Assembly: GCF_030532265.1 (NCBI RefSeq)
Contig: NZ_JAUNLM010000017.1
Coordinates: 1 to 40,428, forward strand
Length of the DNA stretch: 40,428 nt
Source: Clostridium sp.
Lineage (GTDB): Bacteria > Bacillota > Clostridia > Clostridiales > Clostridiaceae
Direction: 5' to 3'
The notes beneath the pieces were generated by a model, which ran no database searches, was not told the origin of the DNA, and was given only the letters and a program-made list of their open reading frames with translations. Position numbers and translations under genes: made by a program. The stretch's first letter is position 1. Every line of letters starts with the position of its first letter. This document shows positions 6,905 to 16,383 of this stretch, in pieces.

Positions 6905-8077
6905 TTATATTAACTTATCTTCTTTTAATAACTTATATAAAGTTGGATTTAAATTAAACTCTTTCATTAATTTTTCCACTTCATTTAATGACTTAAGCTT
7001 TTTATCTTTTGATATATTAGACTTTGATGCTCTAATTAAAATATTTTTTGGTGAATGTGCTATATCAATAAATTCTAAAAGCTGAGTTTTATAACCTAAA
7101 GTTTCTAAAAGATTTCCTCTTACTGCATCTGTCATAAGTGCAGCTACCCTCTCTTGTATTATTCCATACTTTGTTAATATTTTTAAATTATCTGTTTCTA
7201 TTTGACTATTAAACTCATGTTGGCAGCAAGGAACTGAAAATATCATTTTAGTATTCCACTTTATTGCATTATAAAGTGCATAATCTGTAGCTGTATCACA
7301 AGCATGTAATGTAATTACCATATCAACTTTATTATTATATTTAAATCCATTTATATCACCAAGTTCAAAGTGCAAATTAGTATAATTATATTTTTTAGCT
7401 ATATCATTACACTTTTTAATAACATCTTTTTTAAGGTCTAATCCTATCATTTTTACATTTATATTTTTAATTTTTACGAAATAATAATAAAGTACAAATG
7501 TTAAATATGATTTACCACAACCAAAATCTAATATTGTAAGATCCTTATATTCATTTTTCTTTATCTCATCATCAATTATTTCTATAAATCTATTTATTTG
7601 CTTATACTTATCATATTTTGATTTAACTACTTTTCCTTCTTTAGTGAATATACCTAAATCTATTAAAGGTTCTATTATCATTCCTTCTTTAAGAATATAA
7701 TTTTTTTCTTTATTATGTGATTTATTACATGATTCACATAACTTTTTATTATCAACTTTTTTCTTTCCTAAAAATACTTTCCCCTTTTTAGAAATCTTAA
7801 TATTTATATTACAATTTTCACTAAAAGCATCAACTTGCTTATAATTGTCTTCTATTATTTCTAAAAGCTTACCTTCAAACTTATCTTTCTCAATATTTTC
7901 ATGAAAAACTTGTTTATCTGTATATTTTTCTATTTGATAATATTCTTTATTGTTTTTTTCTTTTAATTCAATATTTATCTTTTTATATTCTATTTCTTTG
8001 TTCATCTTATTACTTATAACTATTTTAAAAGCTTTTTCATTTGTAATTTCTTTTATAGCTCTTTTTAATTCTTCCAT
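6905..8077 (-). CDS. SAM-dependent methyltransferase (Methyltransf_32-like), about 390 aa
   Basis: The start is placed at ATG 8077 with AAGG 8 nt upstream, rather than the GTG nine bases earlier, which would leave no room for the RBS. Residues 1-110 are a charged domain of unknown role. CESC at about 114-117, with a following CNKSHNKEKN, could bind a metal. TILDFGCGKSYLTFVLY (about 181-197) is SAM motif I. ITLHACDTATDYAL and FSVPCCQHEF (about 280-289) are typical of the Methyltransf_32 group that includes eukaryotic METTL25/RRNAD1. The substrate is unknown; rRNA, tRNA or protein are open. The next gene downstream has its own promoter. Confidence 0.82.
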   Translation of the reverse strand: MEELKRAIKEITNEKAFKIVISNKMNKEIEYKKINIELKEKNNKEYYQIEKYTDKQVFHENIEKDKFEGKLLEIIEDNYKQVDAFSENCNINIKISKKGKVFLGKKKVDNKKLCESCNKSHNKEKNYILKEGMIIEPLIDLGIFTKEGKVVKSKYDKYKQINRFIEIIDDEIKKNEYKDLTILDFGCGKSYLTFVLYYYFVKIKNINVKMIGLDLKKDVIKKCNDIAKKYNYTNLHFELGDINGFKYNNKVDMVITLHACDTATDYALYNAIKWNTKMIFSVPCCQHEFNSQIETDNLKILTKYGIIQERVAALMTDAVRGNLLETLGYKTQLLEFIDIAHSPKNILIRASKSNISKDKKLKSLNEVEKLMKEFNLNPTLYKLLKEDKLI

Positions 8078-8206
8078 TAAGTTCACACCTTACTTTTTGT
8101 TTTCTCTCTAAAATAAATTATGTCTATACATAATTAAATTTATTATATTAAAATAATACAACACTCTAAGAAAAAAATATATAAAAATAAAGTCTTATTA
8201 TAAAAC

Positions 8207-8239
8207 AAAAGATGCTGCAAAAAATTTATAGCATCTTTT
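8207..8239 (-). terminator. Terminator of the PAS-GGDEF-EAL gene
   Basis: AAAAGATGCT (8207-8216) pairs with AGCATCTTTT (8230-8239). On the minus strand the stem ends in TTTTGTTTTA. Confidence 0.75.
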
Positions 8240-8261
8240 TTAAAATTTATATCCAAAGCTT

Positions 8262-10013
8262 TTATTTCAATTTATGAATTAATTTTTTAGCATCTTTTTC
8301 GCATAAAGGTTTTGAAAATAAATATCCTTGTATATATTCAACATTCATTTCTTTTAATATGTGAAGTTGCTTATATGTTTCAACTCCTTCTGCAACAACT
8401 TGAATTTCTAATGACTGTCCTATATCTACAGCTAACTTTACTAATTTTTTGTAATCATCACTTTTACTCATATTTTGTATAAATTCTTTATCTATTTTTA
8501 TACCCGATATAGGTAATTTAATTAAATAATTTAATGATGAGTATCCTTTTCCAAAGTCATCTAAATAAACCTTAACTCCAAATTTTTTTAACTTTTTAAG
8601 TTTCTTTATATTAAACTTTATATTTTTAATTAAAGTGTTTTCTGTAATCTCTATACCTAAAAGATTTGGATTTATATTTATTTCTTTTAATAAATTTTCA
8701 ATTATATCTGTAAAATTTTCATACATTATTTGTATTTCCGAAATATTTGCAGATACAATTATAGGATCTTCTCTATTTTTATTTATTTCCTTTGAAAATA
8801 CTAATGCTTTTCTTAATATATATTTTCCAAATATATTTATCATATTAACTTGTTCTATATAACTGATTATTTTTTCAACAGGAACATTCTTAAATTTTTC
8901 ATTATTCCATCTTAGTAAAGCTTCAAATCCTATTATTTTTTTATTATAAGTATATTGTGGCTGATAATATAATTCTAATTCATTATTTTTTAAAGCTCTT
9001 TTAAGTTCTCTCTCTATTTCTAATTTAAATAATCTTTCTTTCTCAAATTCTTTAGTGTAAAAGGCATATTGATTTTTACCTCTAATTTTAGCTTTATATA
9101 AAGCAAAATCTGCTTTTTTTAATAAATCTTCAATTTTATTATCTTTAATTTTATCCGTTAAAATTCCAAAGCTTGCTGATATTGAATTTATTTTTTCTCT
9201 TTTTCTAAACTGATAATTTAAAGTCTTTATAATTTCTTTAACCTTTTTTATTAAAAACTTTTCGTTAGTTACATCTTTATAAATAATTATAAATTCATCT
9301 CCACTAATTCGTGCTACAAAAGCATCATTACAAACCCGTTTAAATATATTAGAAATCAATACTAAAACTTTATCTCCCCAATAATGCCCAAAGGTATCGT
9401 TTACCTTTTTGAAATCATCAATATCTATGGAAATTAATGAAGCATACTCTGTATCTTTCTTAATTTTTTTTAAATATGTATATATACTTCGTCTATTATT
9501 TAATCCCGTAAGTGAATCAGTAAATATTAACTTTCTTAATTCATCACTATAACCTTCAAAATTAACTATATCCATGTAAATAACAACTATTCCTATAACA
9601 TTATTTTTATTGTCCCAAACTGGAATTTTATGAACTTCTATTGTTCTCAATTCTCCATTTATTATTTTTTCTCTAATAAATTGAATATTATCCCTTTTAT
9701 TAATAACCATTTTATCTTCTAATATTATTTTCTCTATGAGTTCTTTTTTAAATTCATATCTCCAATTTTGCCCAATAATATCCTCTCTTTTAATATTATA
9801 ATAATTCAAAAAATTATCATTTACTTCAAGTATTGAACTATTATTATCTTTTAAGATAATAGCAAATGGTATATTTTTTATTATAATATTCAAATTATTT
9901 TTATCCTTTTTTACTTTATATAATTCTTGTAATATTTCAATATTTTCAATTCTCTCTAAATACTTTCTAGCCTCTTTAGAATTAATTATATTCTTTAGAC
10001 TTTTTTTACTCAT
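8262..10013 (-). CDS. PAS-GGDEF-EAL protein (c-di-GMP turnover)
   Basis: A 583-aa cytoplasmic protein. PAS sensor at about 41-150; GGDEF domain at about 160-320 with TGLNNRRS and RISGDEF (235-241), so Ser replaces the first Gly; EAL domain at about 335-580. No RxxD inhibitory site lies five residues before SGDEF. The EAL domain keeps the full catalytic set: GFEALLRW (Glu364), SANIS (Asn423), GIEITENTL (Glu455), YLDDFGKGYSS (Asp485/486), KIDKEF (Lys506), AEGVET (Glu542) and IQGY. Phosphodiesterase activity is therefore likely; cyclase activity is possible because SGDEF variants can be active. The ATG is the first in-frame start after two stops and sits an unusually long 15 nt from AAGGAG (10029-10034), hinting at weak translation. 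A c-di-GMP-I riboswitch lies upstream. Confidence 0.92.
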   Translation of the reverse strand: MSKKSLKNIINSKEARKYLERIENIEILQELYKVKKDKNNLNIIIKNIPFAIILKDNNSSILEVNDNFLNYYNIKREDIIGQNWRYEFKKELIEKIILEDKMVINKRDNIQFIREKIINGELRTIEVHKIPVWDNKNNVIGIVVIYMDIVNFEGYSDELRKLIFTDSLTGLNNRRSIYTYLKKIKKDTEYASLISIDIDDFKKVNDTFGHYWGDKVLVLISNIFKRVCNDAFVARISGDEFIIIYKDVTNEKFLIKKVKEIIKTLNYQFRKREKINSISASFGILTDKIKDNKIEDLLKKADFALYKAKIRGKNQYAFYTKEFEKERLFKLEIERELKRALKNNELELYYQPQYTYNKKIIGFEALLRWNNEKFKNVPVEKIISYIEQVNMINIFGKYILRKALVFSKEINKNREDPIIVSANISEIQIMYENFTDIIENLLKEININPNLLGIEITENTLIKNIKFNIKKLKKLKKFGVKVYLDDFGKGYSSLNYLIKLPISGIKIDKEFIQNMSKSDDYKKLVKLAVDIGQSLEIQVVAEGVETYKQLHILKEMNVEYIQGYLFSKPLCEKDAKKLIHKLK

Positions 10014-10028
10014 ATACTAAATTTACAT

Positions 10029-10034
10029 CTCCTT
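10029..10034 (-). promoter_or_regulatory. Distant ribosome-binding site of the PAS-GGDEF-EAL gene
   Basis: AAGGAG, 15 nt ahead of the only usable ATG. Two in-frame stop codons lie in between, so the start cannot be moved closer. Confidence 0.55.
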
Positions 10035-10155
10035 ATTATATTTAATTAAATAATATTTTTAATTAAATAATAAAATATACAAAAATTACTAATCTATTTT
10101 ATTTTCGTACTAATACATATATTAATCAAGTATATATTTTTAAATAATACATTAA

Positions 10156-10203
10156 TAATAAAAGCGATAAAAACTATTAATATTAGTTTTATCGCTTTTA
10201 TTA
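10156..10203. repeat. Long stem-loop in the leader of the PAS-GGDEF-EAL gene
   Basis: TAATAAAAGCGATAAAA (10156-10172) pairs with 10187-10203 and continues inward through ACTA/TAGT with one bulged A. Neither strand shows a proper U-tract, so it may be a second expression platform, an RNA stability element or a protein site rather than a plain terminator. Confidence 0.5.
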
Positions 10204-10248
10204 ATTATATATAAATATTTAAATTGTTGGGCATATCTAAAAAATTAT

Positions 10249-10278
10249 AAAAAAAAACCACTCAAAATAAGAGTAGCC
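10249..10278 (-). terminator. Riboswitch-controlled intrinsic terminator
   Basis: On the minus strand GGCTACTC, 7-nt loop, GAGTGG, then nine T (10257-10249). It lies about 77 nt downstream of the c-di-GMP-I aptamer and is the obvious expression platform. It may also be the only terminator of the purine operon. Confidence 0.75.
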
Positions 10279-10354
10279 AAAATCTAAACTAAAATAAATA
10301 TATTGTGTATTTACATATATTCTGAATTAAAAACAAAAAGTATGTTTACTTTTT

Positions 10355-10433
10355 GGCAACTGGCTAACATAGTTTTTAAAATAAAAACCTTAGTCCCTAT
10401 AGCTTTGCGTCCTTAAATTTCTCTAAGTTTGCC
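10355..10433 (-). promoter_or_regulatory. Cyclic-di-GMP-I (GEMM-I) riboswitch aptamer
   Basis: Read on the minus strand, the segment starts GGCAAACTTAGAG, has the invariant GGACGCAAAGC and AGGGACTAAGG, and ends ATGTTAGCCAGTTGCC. These are the conserved blocks of the GEMM-I aptamer in the right order: the GCAAA segment, the GACGCAAAGC tract, and the GTTAGCCAGTTGCC receptor strand. A short AT-rich hairpin (about 10333-10354) and then the terminator at 10249-10278 follow. The nearest gene downstream is the PAS-GGDEF-EAL gene at 10013. Whether c-di-GMP turns it on or off cannot be told by eye. Confidence 0.92.
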
Positions 10434-10443
10434 TATTTATTTT

Positions 10444-10481
10444 TACTATTAAATAGTACTATATTTTTATAAGCTTTTCAA
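10444..10481 (-). promoter_or_regulatory. Promoter of the c-di-GMP riboswitch with overlapping palindrome
   Basis: On the minus strand TTGAAA (10481-10476), 17 nt, TACTAT (10458-10453), placed only 20 nt after the purD stop. A 15-bp palindrome TACTATT-A-AATAGTA (10444-10458) covers the -10 and the expected start, so a repressor could bind here. Confidence 0.65.
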
Positions 10482-10500
10482 GTATTTATTTTAACTAACA

Positions 10501-11748
10501 TTATTTTATTATTCCTAAATCAGTTCTGAAATAAGCTCCTTTAAAAATTATATTTTCTACATTTTTGTAAGCTTTATATCTTGCTTCTTCAATATTATTT
10601 CCTATTCCTAAAACAGATAAAACTCTTCCACCACTTGTAACTAAGTTACCACTTTCAAGTTTAGCTCCTGCAATAAACACTTTATCATCAACATTTCCAA
10701 TACTTATATTATATCCAGTTTCGTATTCTAAAGGATATCCTTCTGACGCCATAACTACATTTATACAAGTTTCATCTGAAAATTCTATATTTAAACTTTC
10801 TAAATTTTCATTCATAGCTGAATATATTATATCTAAAAAATCACTTTTCATAAGAGCTAAAACTGATTGTGTTTCAGGATCTCCCATTCTTACATTATAT
10901 TCTAAAAGTTTTACACCATCATTAGTTATCATTACCCCAAAGAATATTATTCCTTTAAAATTAAATCCTTCTTCTTTTATTCCTTCTAGTGTTTTATCCA
11001 TAATATTTTCTTTAAAATCTCTTAATACCTCATCTGTAACATATGGATTAGGACAAATAACTCCCATTCCACCTGTATTTGGACCTCTATTTTCATCATA
11101 TATTTGTTTATGATCTTTAGCAGAGATAAATGGCACAATAGTATTACCATCAGTTATAGAAAGAATTGATGCTTCAATCCCTTCTAAAAATTCTTCTATT
11201 ACTACTTTTTTACCTGCTCCATTGAATACATCTAATACCATAAAATCTTCAATTGACTTTAAAGCTTCACATTTATTGTTACATATAACAACACCTTTTC
11301 CAGCTGCAACTCCATCTGCCTTAATTACTACTGGATATTTACAATTATTTAAATATTCTTTTGCCTTATACACATCATAAAATACATTATATTCTGCTGT
11401 TTTCACTCCATATTTTTTCATAAAGTCCTTTGAAAAAGCTTTACTCCCCTCAAGCATTGCAGCAGCCTTATTAGGTCCAAAAATTTTTAATCCTTCTTCT
11501 TCAAATCTATCTACTATTCCATTTATAAGAGGCTCTTCTGGTCCAACTATAGTTAAATCTATATTATTTTCTTTTGAAAACTTTATTAGATTTTCTATAT
11601 CAGTTATATTTACATTTTCACATTTATCCTCAATTGCAGTACCCCCATTACCTGGAGCTACATATATTTTATTTACCTTTTTATTTTTTGATATTTTCCA
11701 TGCTATTGCATGTTCTCTTCCACCTGAACCAACTAAAAGTATATTCAT
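10501..11748 (-). CDS. purD: Phosphoribosylamine-glycine ligase
   Basis: A 415-aa ATP-grasp enzyme, full length, opening MNILLVGSGGREHAIAWK. It has KADGVAAGKGVV, the GARS signature RGPNTGGMGV and the metal-binding ENVRMGDPET-like block (EYNVRMGDPETQ). It makes glycinamide ribonucleotide from phosphoribosylamine, glycine and ATP, step 2 of purine synthesis. It is the last gene of the purine operon. No hairpin stands between its stop and the riboswitch, so transcription may run into the riboswitch region. The RBS is AAAGGGG. Confidence 0.97.
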   Translation of the reverse strand: MNILLVGSGGREHAIAWKISKNKKVNKIYVAPGNGGTAIEDKCENVNITDIENLIKFSKENNIDLTIVGPEEPLINGIVDRFEEEGLKIFGPNKAAAMLEGSKAFSKDFMKKYGVKTAEYNVFYDVYKAKEYLNNCKYPVVIKADGVAAGKGVVICNNKCEALKSIEDFMVLDVFNGAGKKVVIEEFLEGIEASILSITDGNTIVPFISAKDHKQIYDENRGPNTGGMGVICPNPYVTDEVLRDFKENIMDKTLEGIKEEGFNFKGIIFFGVMITNDGVKLLEYNVRMGDPETQSVLALMKSDFLDIIYSAMNENLESLNIEFSDETCINVVMASEGYPLEYETGYNISIGNVDDKVFIAGAKLESGNLVTSGGRVLSVLGIGNNIEEARYKAYKNVENIIFKGAYFRTDLGIIK

Positions 11749-11787
11749 ATTTTAAAACCCCTTTTACTATATTCTAAAAAGCTTTAA

Positions 11788-13290
11788 TTAATGTTTAAAA
11801 TGCCTAATACCTGTAAACACCATTGATATACCATGTTCATTACATGCATCTATAGATTCTTGATCTCTTAAAGAACCTCCTGGTTGTATTATTGCTTTTA
11901 TTCCATACTTAGCTGCTTTATCTACAACATCTCTAAAAGGGAAAAATGCATCTGATGCCAAAATTGTTGCTCCCTTTCCTCTTCTTAGAGCATCTTCTGT
12001 TGGCCAAATTCTATTAACTTGTCCTCCCCCAATACCTAATGCAATTCCATCATGTGCTACTACAATAGCATTTGATTTAACATATTTTACAACCTTCATT
12101 CCAAATATTAAATCATTCATTTCTTCTGAAGTTGGTTTTACTTGTGTAACAACTTTTAATTCATTAAAAAGATTTTTATCTTCTTCTTGTACTAATATTC
12201 CTCCATCAACTGTAACCATATACTTATCATCTTTTGGAAGATTTTTAAATTCAAGAACTCTTAAATTTTTCTTTTGCTTTAATATTTCTAATGCATCATC
12301 ATCATATTCTGGTGCAGCAATAACTTCTAAGAAAATTTTAATCATCTCTTCAGCTGTTCTCTTATCAACTTTTTTATTAAAAGCTACTATTCCTCCAAAT
12401 ATTGATGTAGGATCAACTTCATAAGCTTTAATATAAGCTTCGTAAGTATCTTTTCCAACTGCCACTCCACATGGTGTATTATGCTTTAATGCACAACATG
12501 ATGGTTCATCAAATTCATTAGCACATTTCCAAGCTATATCTACATCTTTAAAATTGTTGTATGAGAGTTCTTTTCCGTTTAAAACATTAAATGTATTCAT
12601 AGCTCCATCTAGCATAGTTGATTCATAAAAAGCAGCACTTTGATGAGAATTTTCACCGTATCTTAATTGTTGTTTTTTTCTAAACGAAACTGAAAGATAT
12701 TCCGGATATTCTATATCATCTAATAAAAAGTTTGAAATTGCAGCATCATAAGCGCTCATTAAATTAAATACTCTTCCTGCTAGTTTTTTTCTAAGTTTAT
12801 AAGAAACATCATTATTTTTTTCCATTTCATCCATTACAATTTTATAATCATTTTTATCAGATATAACTACTACATCTTTAAAATTTTTAGCAGCAGCTCT
12901 AAGCATTGTTGGGCCACCAATATCAATAAATTCTACTTTTTCATCAAACTCTAAATTTTCACGAACTTTTTCAAAAAATGGATATAAATTTACAACAACA
13001 TAATCTATTGTACTTATTTCTTTTTTGTTTAGCGTATTCATATGTTCTTCATTTTCTCTTATTGCTAATATACCTGCATGTATATTAGGATGTAATGTTT
13101 TAACTCTTCCATCTAACATTTCTGGAAAATCAGTAATTTCATTAACTTCAATTACTGAAATTCCATTTTCCTTTAAATACTTATATGTTCCACCAGTTGA
13201 TATTATTTCAACATCTCTATTGATTAAAAACTTTGCAAATTCTAATATTCCCTCTTTATCAAACACGCTAATTAAAGCTCTCTTTTTCAT
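11788..13290 (-). CDS. purH: Bifunctional AICAR transformylase / IMP cyclohydrolase
   Basis: A 500-aa protein. The N-terminal MGS-like cyclohydrolase domain contains [23 protein letters not shown] and [14 protein letters not shown]. The C-terminal transformylase domain contains [13 protein letters not shown], where the Lys-His pair is catalytic, then IFGGIVAFN and [11 protein letters not shown]. It carries out the last two steps to IMP using 10-formyl-tetrahydrofolate. It lies 4 nt after purN and 39 nt before purD, in the operon. The RBS is GGAGAGG. Confidence 0.97.
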   Translation of the reverse strand: MKKRALISVFDKEGILEFAKFLINRDVEIISTGGTYKYLKENGISVIEVNEITDFPEMLDGRVKTLHPNIHAGILAIRENEEHMNTLNKKEISTIDYVVVNLYPFFEKVRENLEFDEKVEFIDIGGPTMLRAAAKNFKDVVVISDKNDYKIVMDEMEKNNDVSYKLRKKLAGRVFNLMSAYDAAISNFLLDDIEYPEYLSVSFRKKQQLRYGENSHQSAAFYESTMLDGAMNTFNVLNGKELSYNNFKDVDIAWKCANEFDEPSCCALKHNTPCGVAVGKDTYEAYIKAYEVDPTSIFGGIVAFNKKVDKRTAEEMIKIFLEVIAAPEYDDDALEILKQKKNLRVLEFKNLPKDDKYMVTVDGGILVQEEDKNLFNELKVVTQVKPTSEEMNDLIFGMKVVKYVKSNAIVVAHDGIALGIGGGQVNRIWPTEDALRRGKGATILASDAFFPFRDVVDKAAKYGIKAIIQPGGSLRDQESIDACNEHGISMVFTGIRHFKH

Positions 13291-13294
13291 TAAA

Positions 13295-13918
13295 TTATTC
13301 CTCTCCTTTTAAAATATTTACTTTACCCTCTTTAATTTTCACTTTTCCTTCGCTTATATATTTAATAGCTAAAGGAAGTAATTTATGTTCTTTCTTCAAA
13401 ACTCTATTTTGAAGTATTTCTGGAGTATCATTAAAATAAACTTTAACAGCTTCTTGTAATATTATTTCTCCACCATCTATCTCATTATTTACAAAATGGA
13501 CTGTACATCCAGATATCTTTACTCCACTTTGTATAACTTTTTTATGAACATTTAATCCATACATTCTCTCACCACAAAATGAAGGAATTAATGATGGATG
13601 TATATTTATTATTTTGTCTTTATATTCTTCTAATAATTTTCCTTCCAATATAGAAAGATATCCTGCAAGAACTATTAAATCAATTTCTTTCTTTTTTACT
13701 AATTCTAATATTTTATAAGAAACTTTATCTCCAAATTCTTTTTTAGATACAATAAACGTATCTATATTATGTTTTTTAGCCCTTTCTATTGCATATATAC
13801 CTTCACGACTTCCTATAACCATCTCTATTTTACAATTCAAAAAACCATTTTCCACACTATCTATTATTGATTGAAGATTACTTCCACTTCCTGATGCCAG
13901 TATTGCTATTTTAAACAA
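13295..13918 (-). CDS. purN: Phosphoribosylglycinamide formyltransferase
   Basis: A 207-aa folate-dependent GAR transformylase starting at TTG (13918-13916) behind [28 protein letters not shown] is the phosphate loop. [12 protein letters not shown] carries the catalytic Asn and His, and [13 protein letters not shown] the catalytic Asp. The FCGERMYG insertion after the signature is a common clostridial version. It overlaps the end of purM by 13 nt, which suggests translational coupling and may explain the rare start codon. Confidence 0.96.
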   Translation of the reverse strand: MFKIAILASGSGSNLQSIIDSVENGFLNCKIEMVIGSREGIYAIERAKKHNIDTFIVSKKEFGDKVSYKILELVKKKEIDLIVLAGYLSILEGKLLEEYKDKIINIHPSLIPSFCGERMYGLNVHKKVIQSGVKISGCTVHFVNNEIDGGEIILQEAVKVYFNDTPEILQNRVLKKEHKLLPLAIKYISEGKVKIKEGKVNILKGEE

Positions 13919-14907
13919 ATCCCTTCACCTCCAGAAGTTATACTTCCTATTTCATAAGCAACTTCTCCCATCTCTAATAAATCTCTTAAAATATTTTCAG
14001 TATCCTCTTTATCAATACAAATTACAAAACCTATTCCCATATTAAAGGTATTGTACATATGACTTTTTTCTACTCCACGATTAATTATTTCCTCAAATAT
14101 TTTAGGTAATGGATAACTGTCAGTTTTTATAACAGCAGTTAATTCTCTTCCATTAAACATTCTAGGAATATTTTCTATAAAGCCACCACCAGTTATATGT
14201 GCCATACCTTTTATTTCATATTTTTCAAGAAGAGAAAGTATTGGTCTTACATATATTTTTGTTGGTTTAAGTAAAGTTTTCCATATAGACTGTCCATCAA
14301 AATTTTCATCTAAATCTTTAAATAATTTTCTAACTAATGAATATCCATTAGAGTGTATTCCTGATGATGCAATTCCTATAAGACTGTCACCAGCTTTTAT
14401 ATTTTTTCCACTTATTATTTTGTCTTTCTCTACAATCCCAACAGCAAATCCTGCTATATCATATTCTCCATCTCTATAAAACCCTGGCATCTCAGCAGTT
14501 TCACCACCTATTAAAGAAGTATCAGATAACATACATCCTTCTGCAACTCCTTTTACTAAGTCAGATGAAACTCTAGAATCTAATTTTCCACAAGCAATAT
14601 AATCTAAGAAAAATAATGGTTTTGCTCCATGACATAAAATATCATTTACACACATAGCTACACAGTCAATTCCAACAGTATCATATTTTTTAGTTTTAAA
14701 GGCTATATCAAGTTTAGTTCCAACTCCATCTGTTCCTGATACTAAAACAGGCTTTTTATATCCTTCAGGAAGTTCAAACATTCCAGCAAATGAACCTAAA
14801 CCATTTAAAACTAATTCCCCCATAGTTTTATTTGCATATTCTTTTATAAGCTTAACTGATTTGTATCCTTCTTCAATATTTACTCCACTTTCTTTGTAAG
14901 TTATCAT
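13906..14907 (-). CDS. purM: Phosphoribosylformylglycinamidine cyclo-ligase
   Basis: A 333-aa AIR synthetase. It contains LVSGTDGVGTKLDIAF, DCVAMCVNDILCHGAKPLFF, GGETAEMPGFY, GIASSGIHSNGYSLVRK and ITGGGFIENIPR, all standard for the PurM/PurL ATP-binding superfamily. It closes the imidazole ring in step 5. It overlaps purN by 13 nt and follows purF by 10 nt. Confidence 0.97.
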   Translation of the reverse strand: MITYKESGVNIEEGYKSVKLIKEYANKTMGELVLNGLGSFAGMFELPEGYKKPVLVSGTDGVGTKLDIAFKTKKYDTVGIDCVAMCVNDILCHGAKPLFFLDYIACGKLDSRVSSDLVKGVAEGCMLSDTSLIGGETAEMPGFYRDGEYDIAGFAVGIVEKDKIISGKNIKAGDSLIGIASSGIHSNGYSLVRKLFKDLDENFDGQSIWKTLLKPTKIYVRPILSLLEKYEIKGMAHITGGGFIENIPRMFNGRELTAVIKTDSYPLPKIFEEIINRGVEKSHMYNTFNMGIGFVICIDKEDTENILRDLLEMGEVAYEIGSITSGGEGICLK

Positions 14908-14917
14908 TGCTCAAACC

Positions 14918-16357
14918 CTACCTTTCAAGATTATCTTCTATATCTTCCATAGGTGCTGAAACTGGATAAATTCCATTAAAACATCCAACACAAAAATTTC
15001 TTCTTCCATTAAAACTATCATACATTCCTTCTAAACTTAAATATCCCAAATAATCACAACCAATATCATCTTTTATTTCTTCTAAAGATTTATTTGCGCC
15101 TATAAGTTCACTTCTATATGGAGTGTCTATTCCAAAATAACAAGGATATTTAACTACTGGTGAAGCAACTAAAAAATATACTTCCTTAGCTCCAGCCCTT
15201 CTTAATGATTCAATTAAATATTTTGATGTTGTTCCTCTAACTATAGAATCATCTATAAGAACAACTCTTTTTCCTTTAACATTTACTTTTAAAGGATTAA
15301 GTTTTACAGCAACAGCTCTTTCTCTCATTTCTTGTGAAGGAGTTATAAAAGTTCTTCCTATATATCTGTTTTTAACAAATCCAATATTATAAGGTATATT
15401 AGAAGCCTTTGCATACCCCATAGCTGCTGGTATTCCTGAATCAGGAACTGCAATAACAACATCAGCTTCTAATTGATGCTCCTTATAAAGTTTTTCTCCT
15501 TGCTTAACTCTACAACTATAAACATCAAGACCATCCATTGTAGAATCAGGTCTTGCAAAATATATATACTCAAATGAGCAAGTTTGACAAACAGTATTTT
15601 CTGAATATCTATAACTTTTAATTCCACTATTATCTATTATTATTATTTCACCTGGATTTACATCTCTTATAAATTCTGCCCCTACTGAATCTAATGCACA
15701 ACTTTCTGAAGATAATATATAATTCTCTTTATATTTACCAATACATAAAGGCCTTATTCCATTTGGATCTCTAACTCCTATAAGCTTATCTTTTGTCATA
15801 ATAACCATAGCGAAAGAACCTCTAACTGCTGATATAGCATTGATTACAGCTTTTTCTATACCTCTTTTTGCTCCTCTTGCTATAAGACTTGTAATAACTT
15901 CTGAATCTACTGAGGTATGAAAAACATGTCCACCATCTTCTAAAAGTTCTCTTATAACATTAGCATTTACTATATTTCCATTATGAGCTGTTGCTATTTG
16001 ACCTAATTTTGTACTACTTAAAAGAGGCTGTGAATTTTCAATTGTTTTAGCTCCTGCAGTTGAATATCTAACATGACCTATTGCTATATTTCCTTTTTTT
16101 TCTCTTAAAAATTCTATATCATCATTTTTAAAAGCATCCGTGATTATTCCAAGCCCCTTATGTGCAATAATTTCCTCTCCATTTGCTACTGCAATTCCTG
16201 TGCTCTCTTGCCCTCTATGTTGAAGTGCATAAAGACCATAATAAGTTAATTCTGAAACATCTATCCCATCTTTTGAATAAACCCCAAATACTCCACACTC
16301 ATCTTTAAATTTATCGTTTTGAGGATCTATAATATATTCTTCTCTAGAATTAATCAT
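14918..16357 (-). CDS. purF: Amidophosphoribosyltransferase
   Basis: A 479-aa enzyme of the Bacillus type, catalysing the committed step from PRPP and glutamine. A propeptide of about 20 residues precedes DECGVFGVYS, whose Cys becomes the N-terminal nucleophile. ALQHRGQESTGIA and HVRYSTAG complete the glutaminase. VVLIDDSIVRGTTSKYL is the PRPP loop. Cysteines in the CQTCSFEY and NFCVGCF blocks match the oxygen-sensitive [4Fe-4S] cluster of this class. The RBS is AGAGAGG. Confidence 0.97.
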   Translation of the reverse strand: MINSREEYIIDPQNDKFKDECGVFGVYSKDGIDVSELTYYGLYALQHRGQESTGIAVANGEEIIAHKGLGIITDAFKNDDIEFLREKKGNIAIGHVRYSTAGAKTIENSQPLLSSTKLGQIATAHNGNIVNANVIRELLEDGGHVFHTSVDSEVITSLIARGAKRGIEKAVINAISAVRGSFAMVIMTKDKLIGVRDPNGIRPLCIGKYKENYILSSESCALDSVGAEFIRDVNPGEIIIIDNSGIKSYRYSENTVCQTCSFEYIYFARPDSTMDGLDVYSCRVKQGEKLYKEHQLEADVVIAVPDSGIPAAMGYAKASNIPYNIGFVKNRYIGRTFITPSQEMRERAVAVKLNPLKVNVKGKRVVLIDDSIVRGTTSKYLIESLRRAGAKEVYFLVASPVVKYPCYFGIDTPYRSELIGANKSLEEIKDDIGCDYLGYLSLEGMYDSFNGRRNFCVGCFNGIYPVSAPMEDIEDNLER

Positions 16358-16383
16358 AAAATAATACCTCTCTTTTTTTAAAA

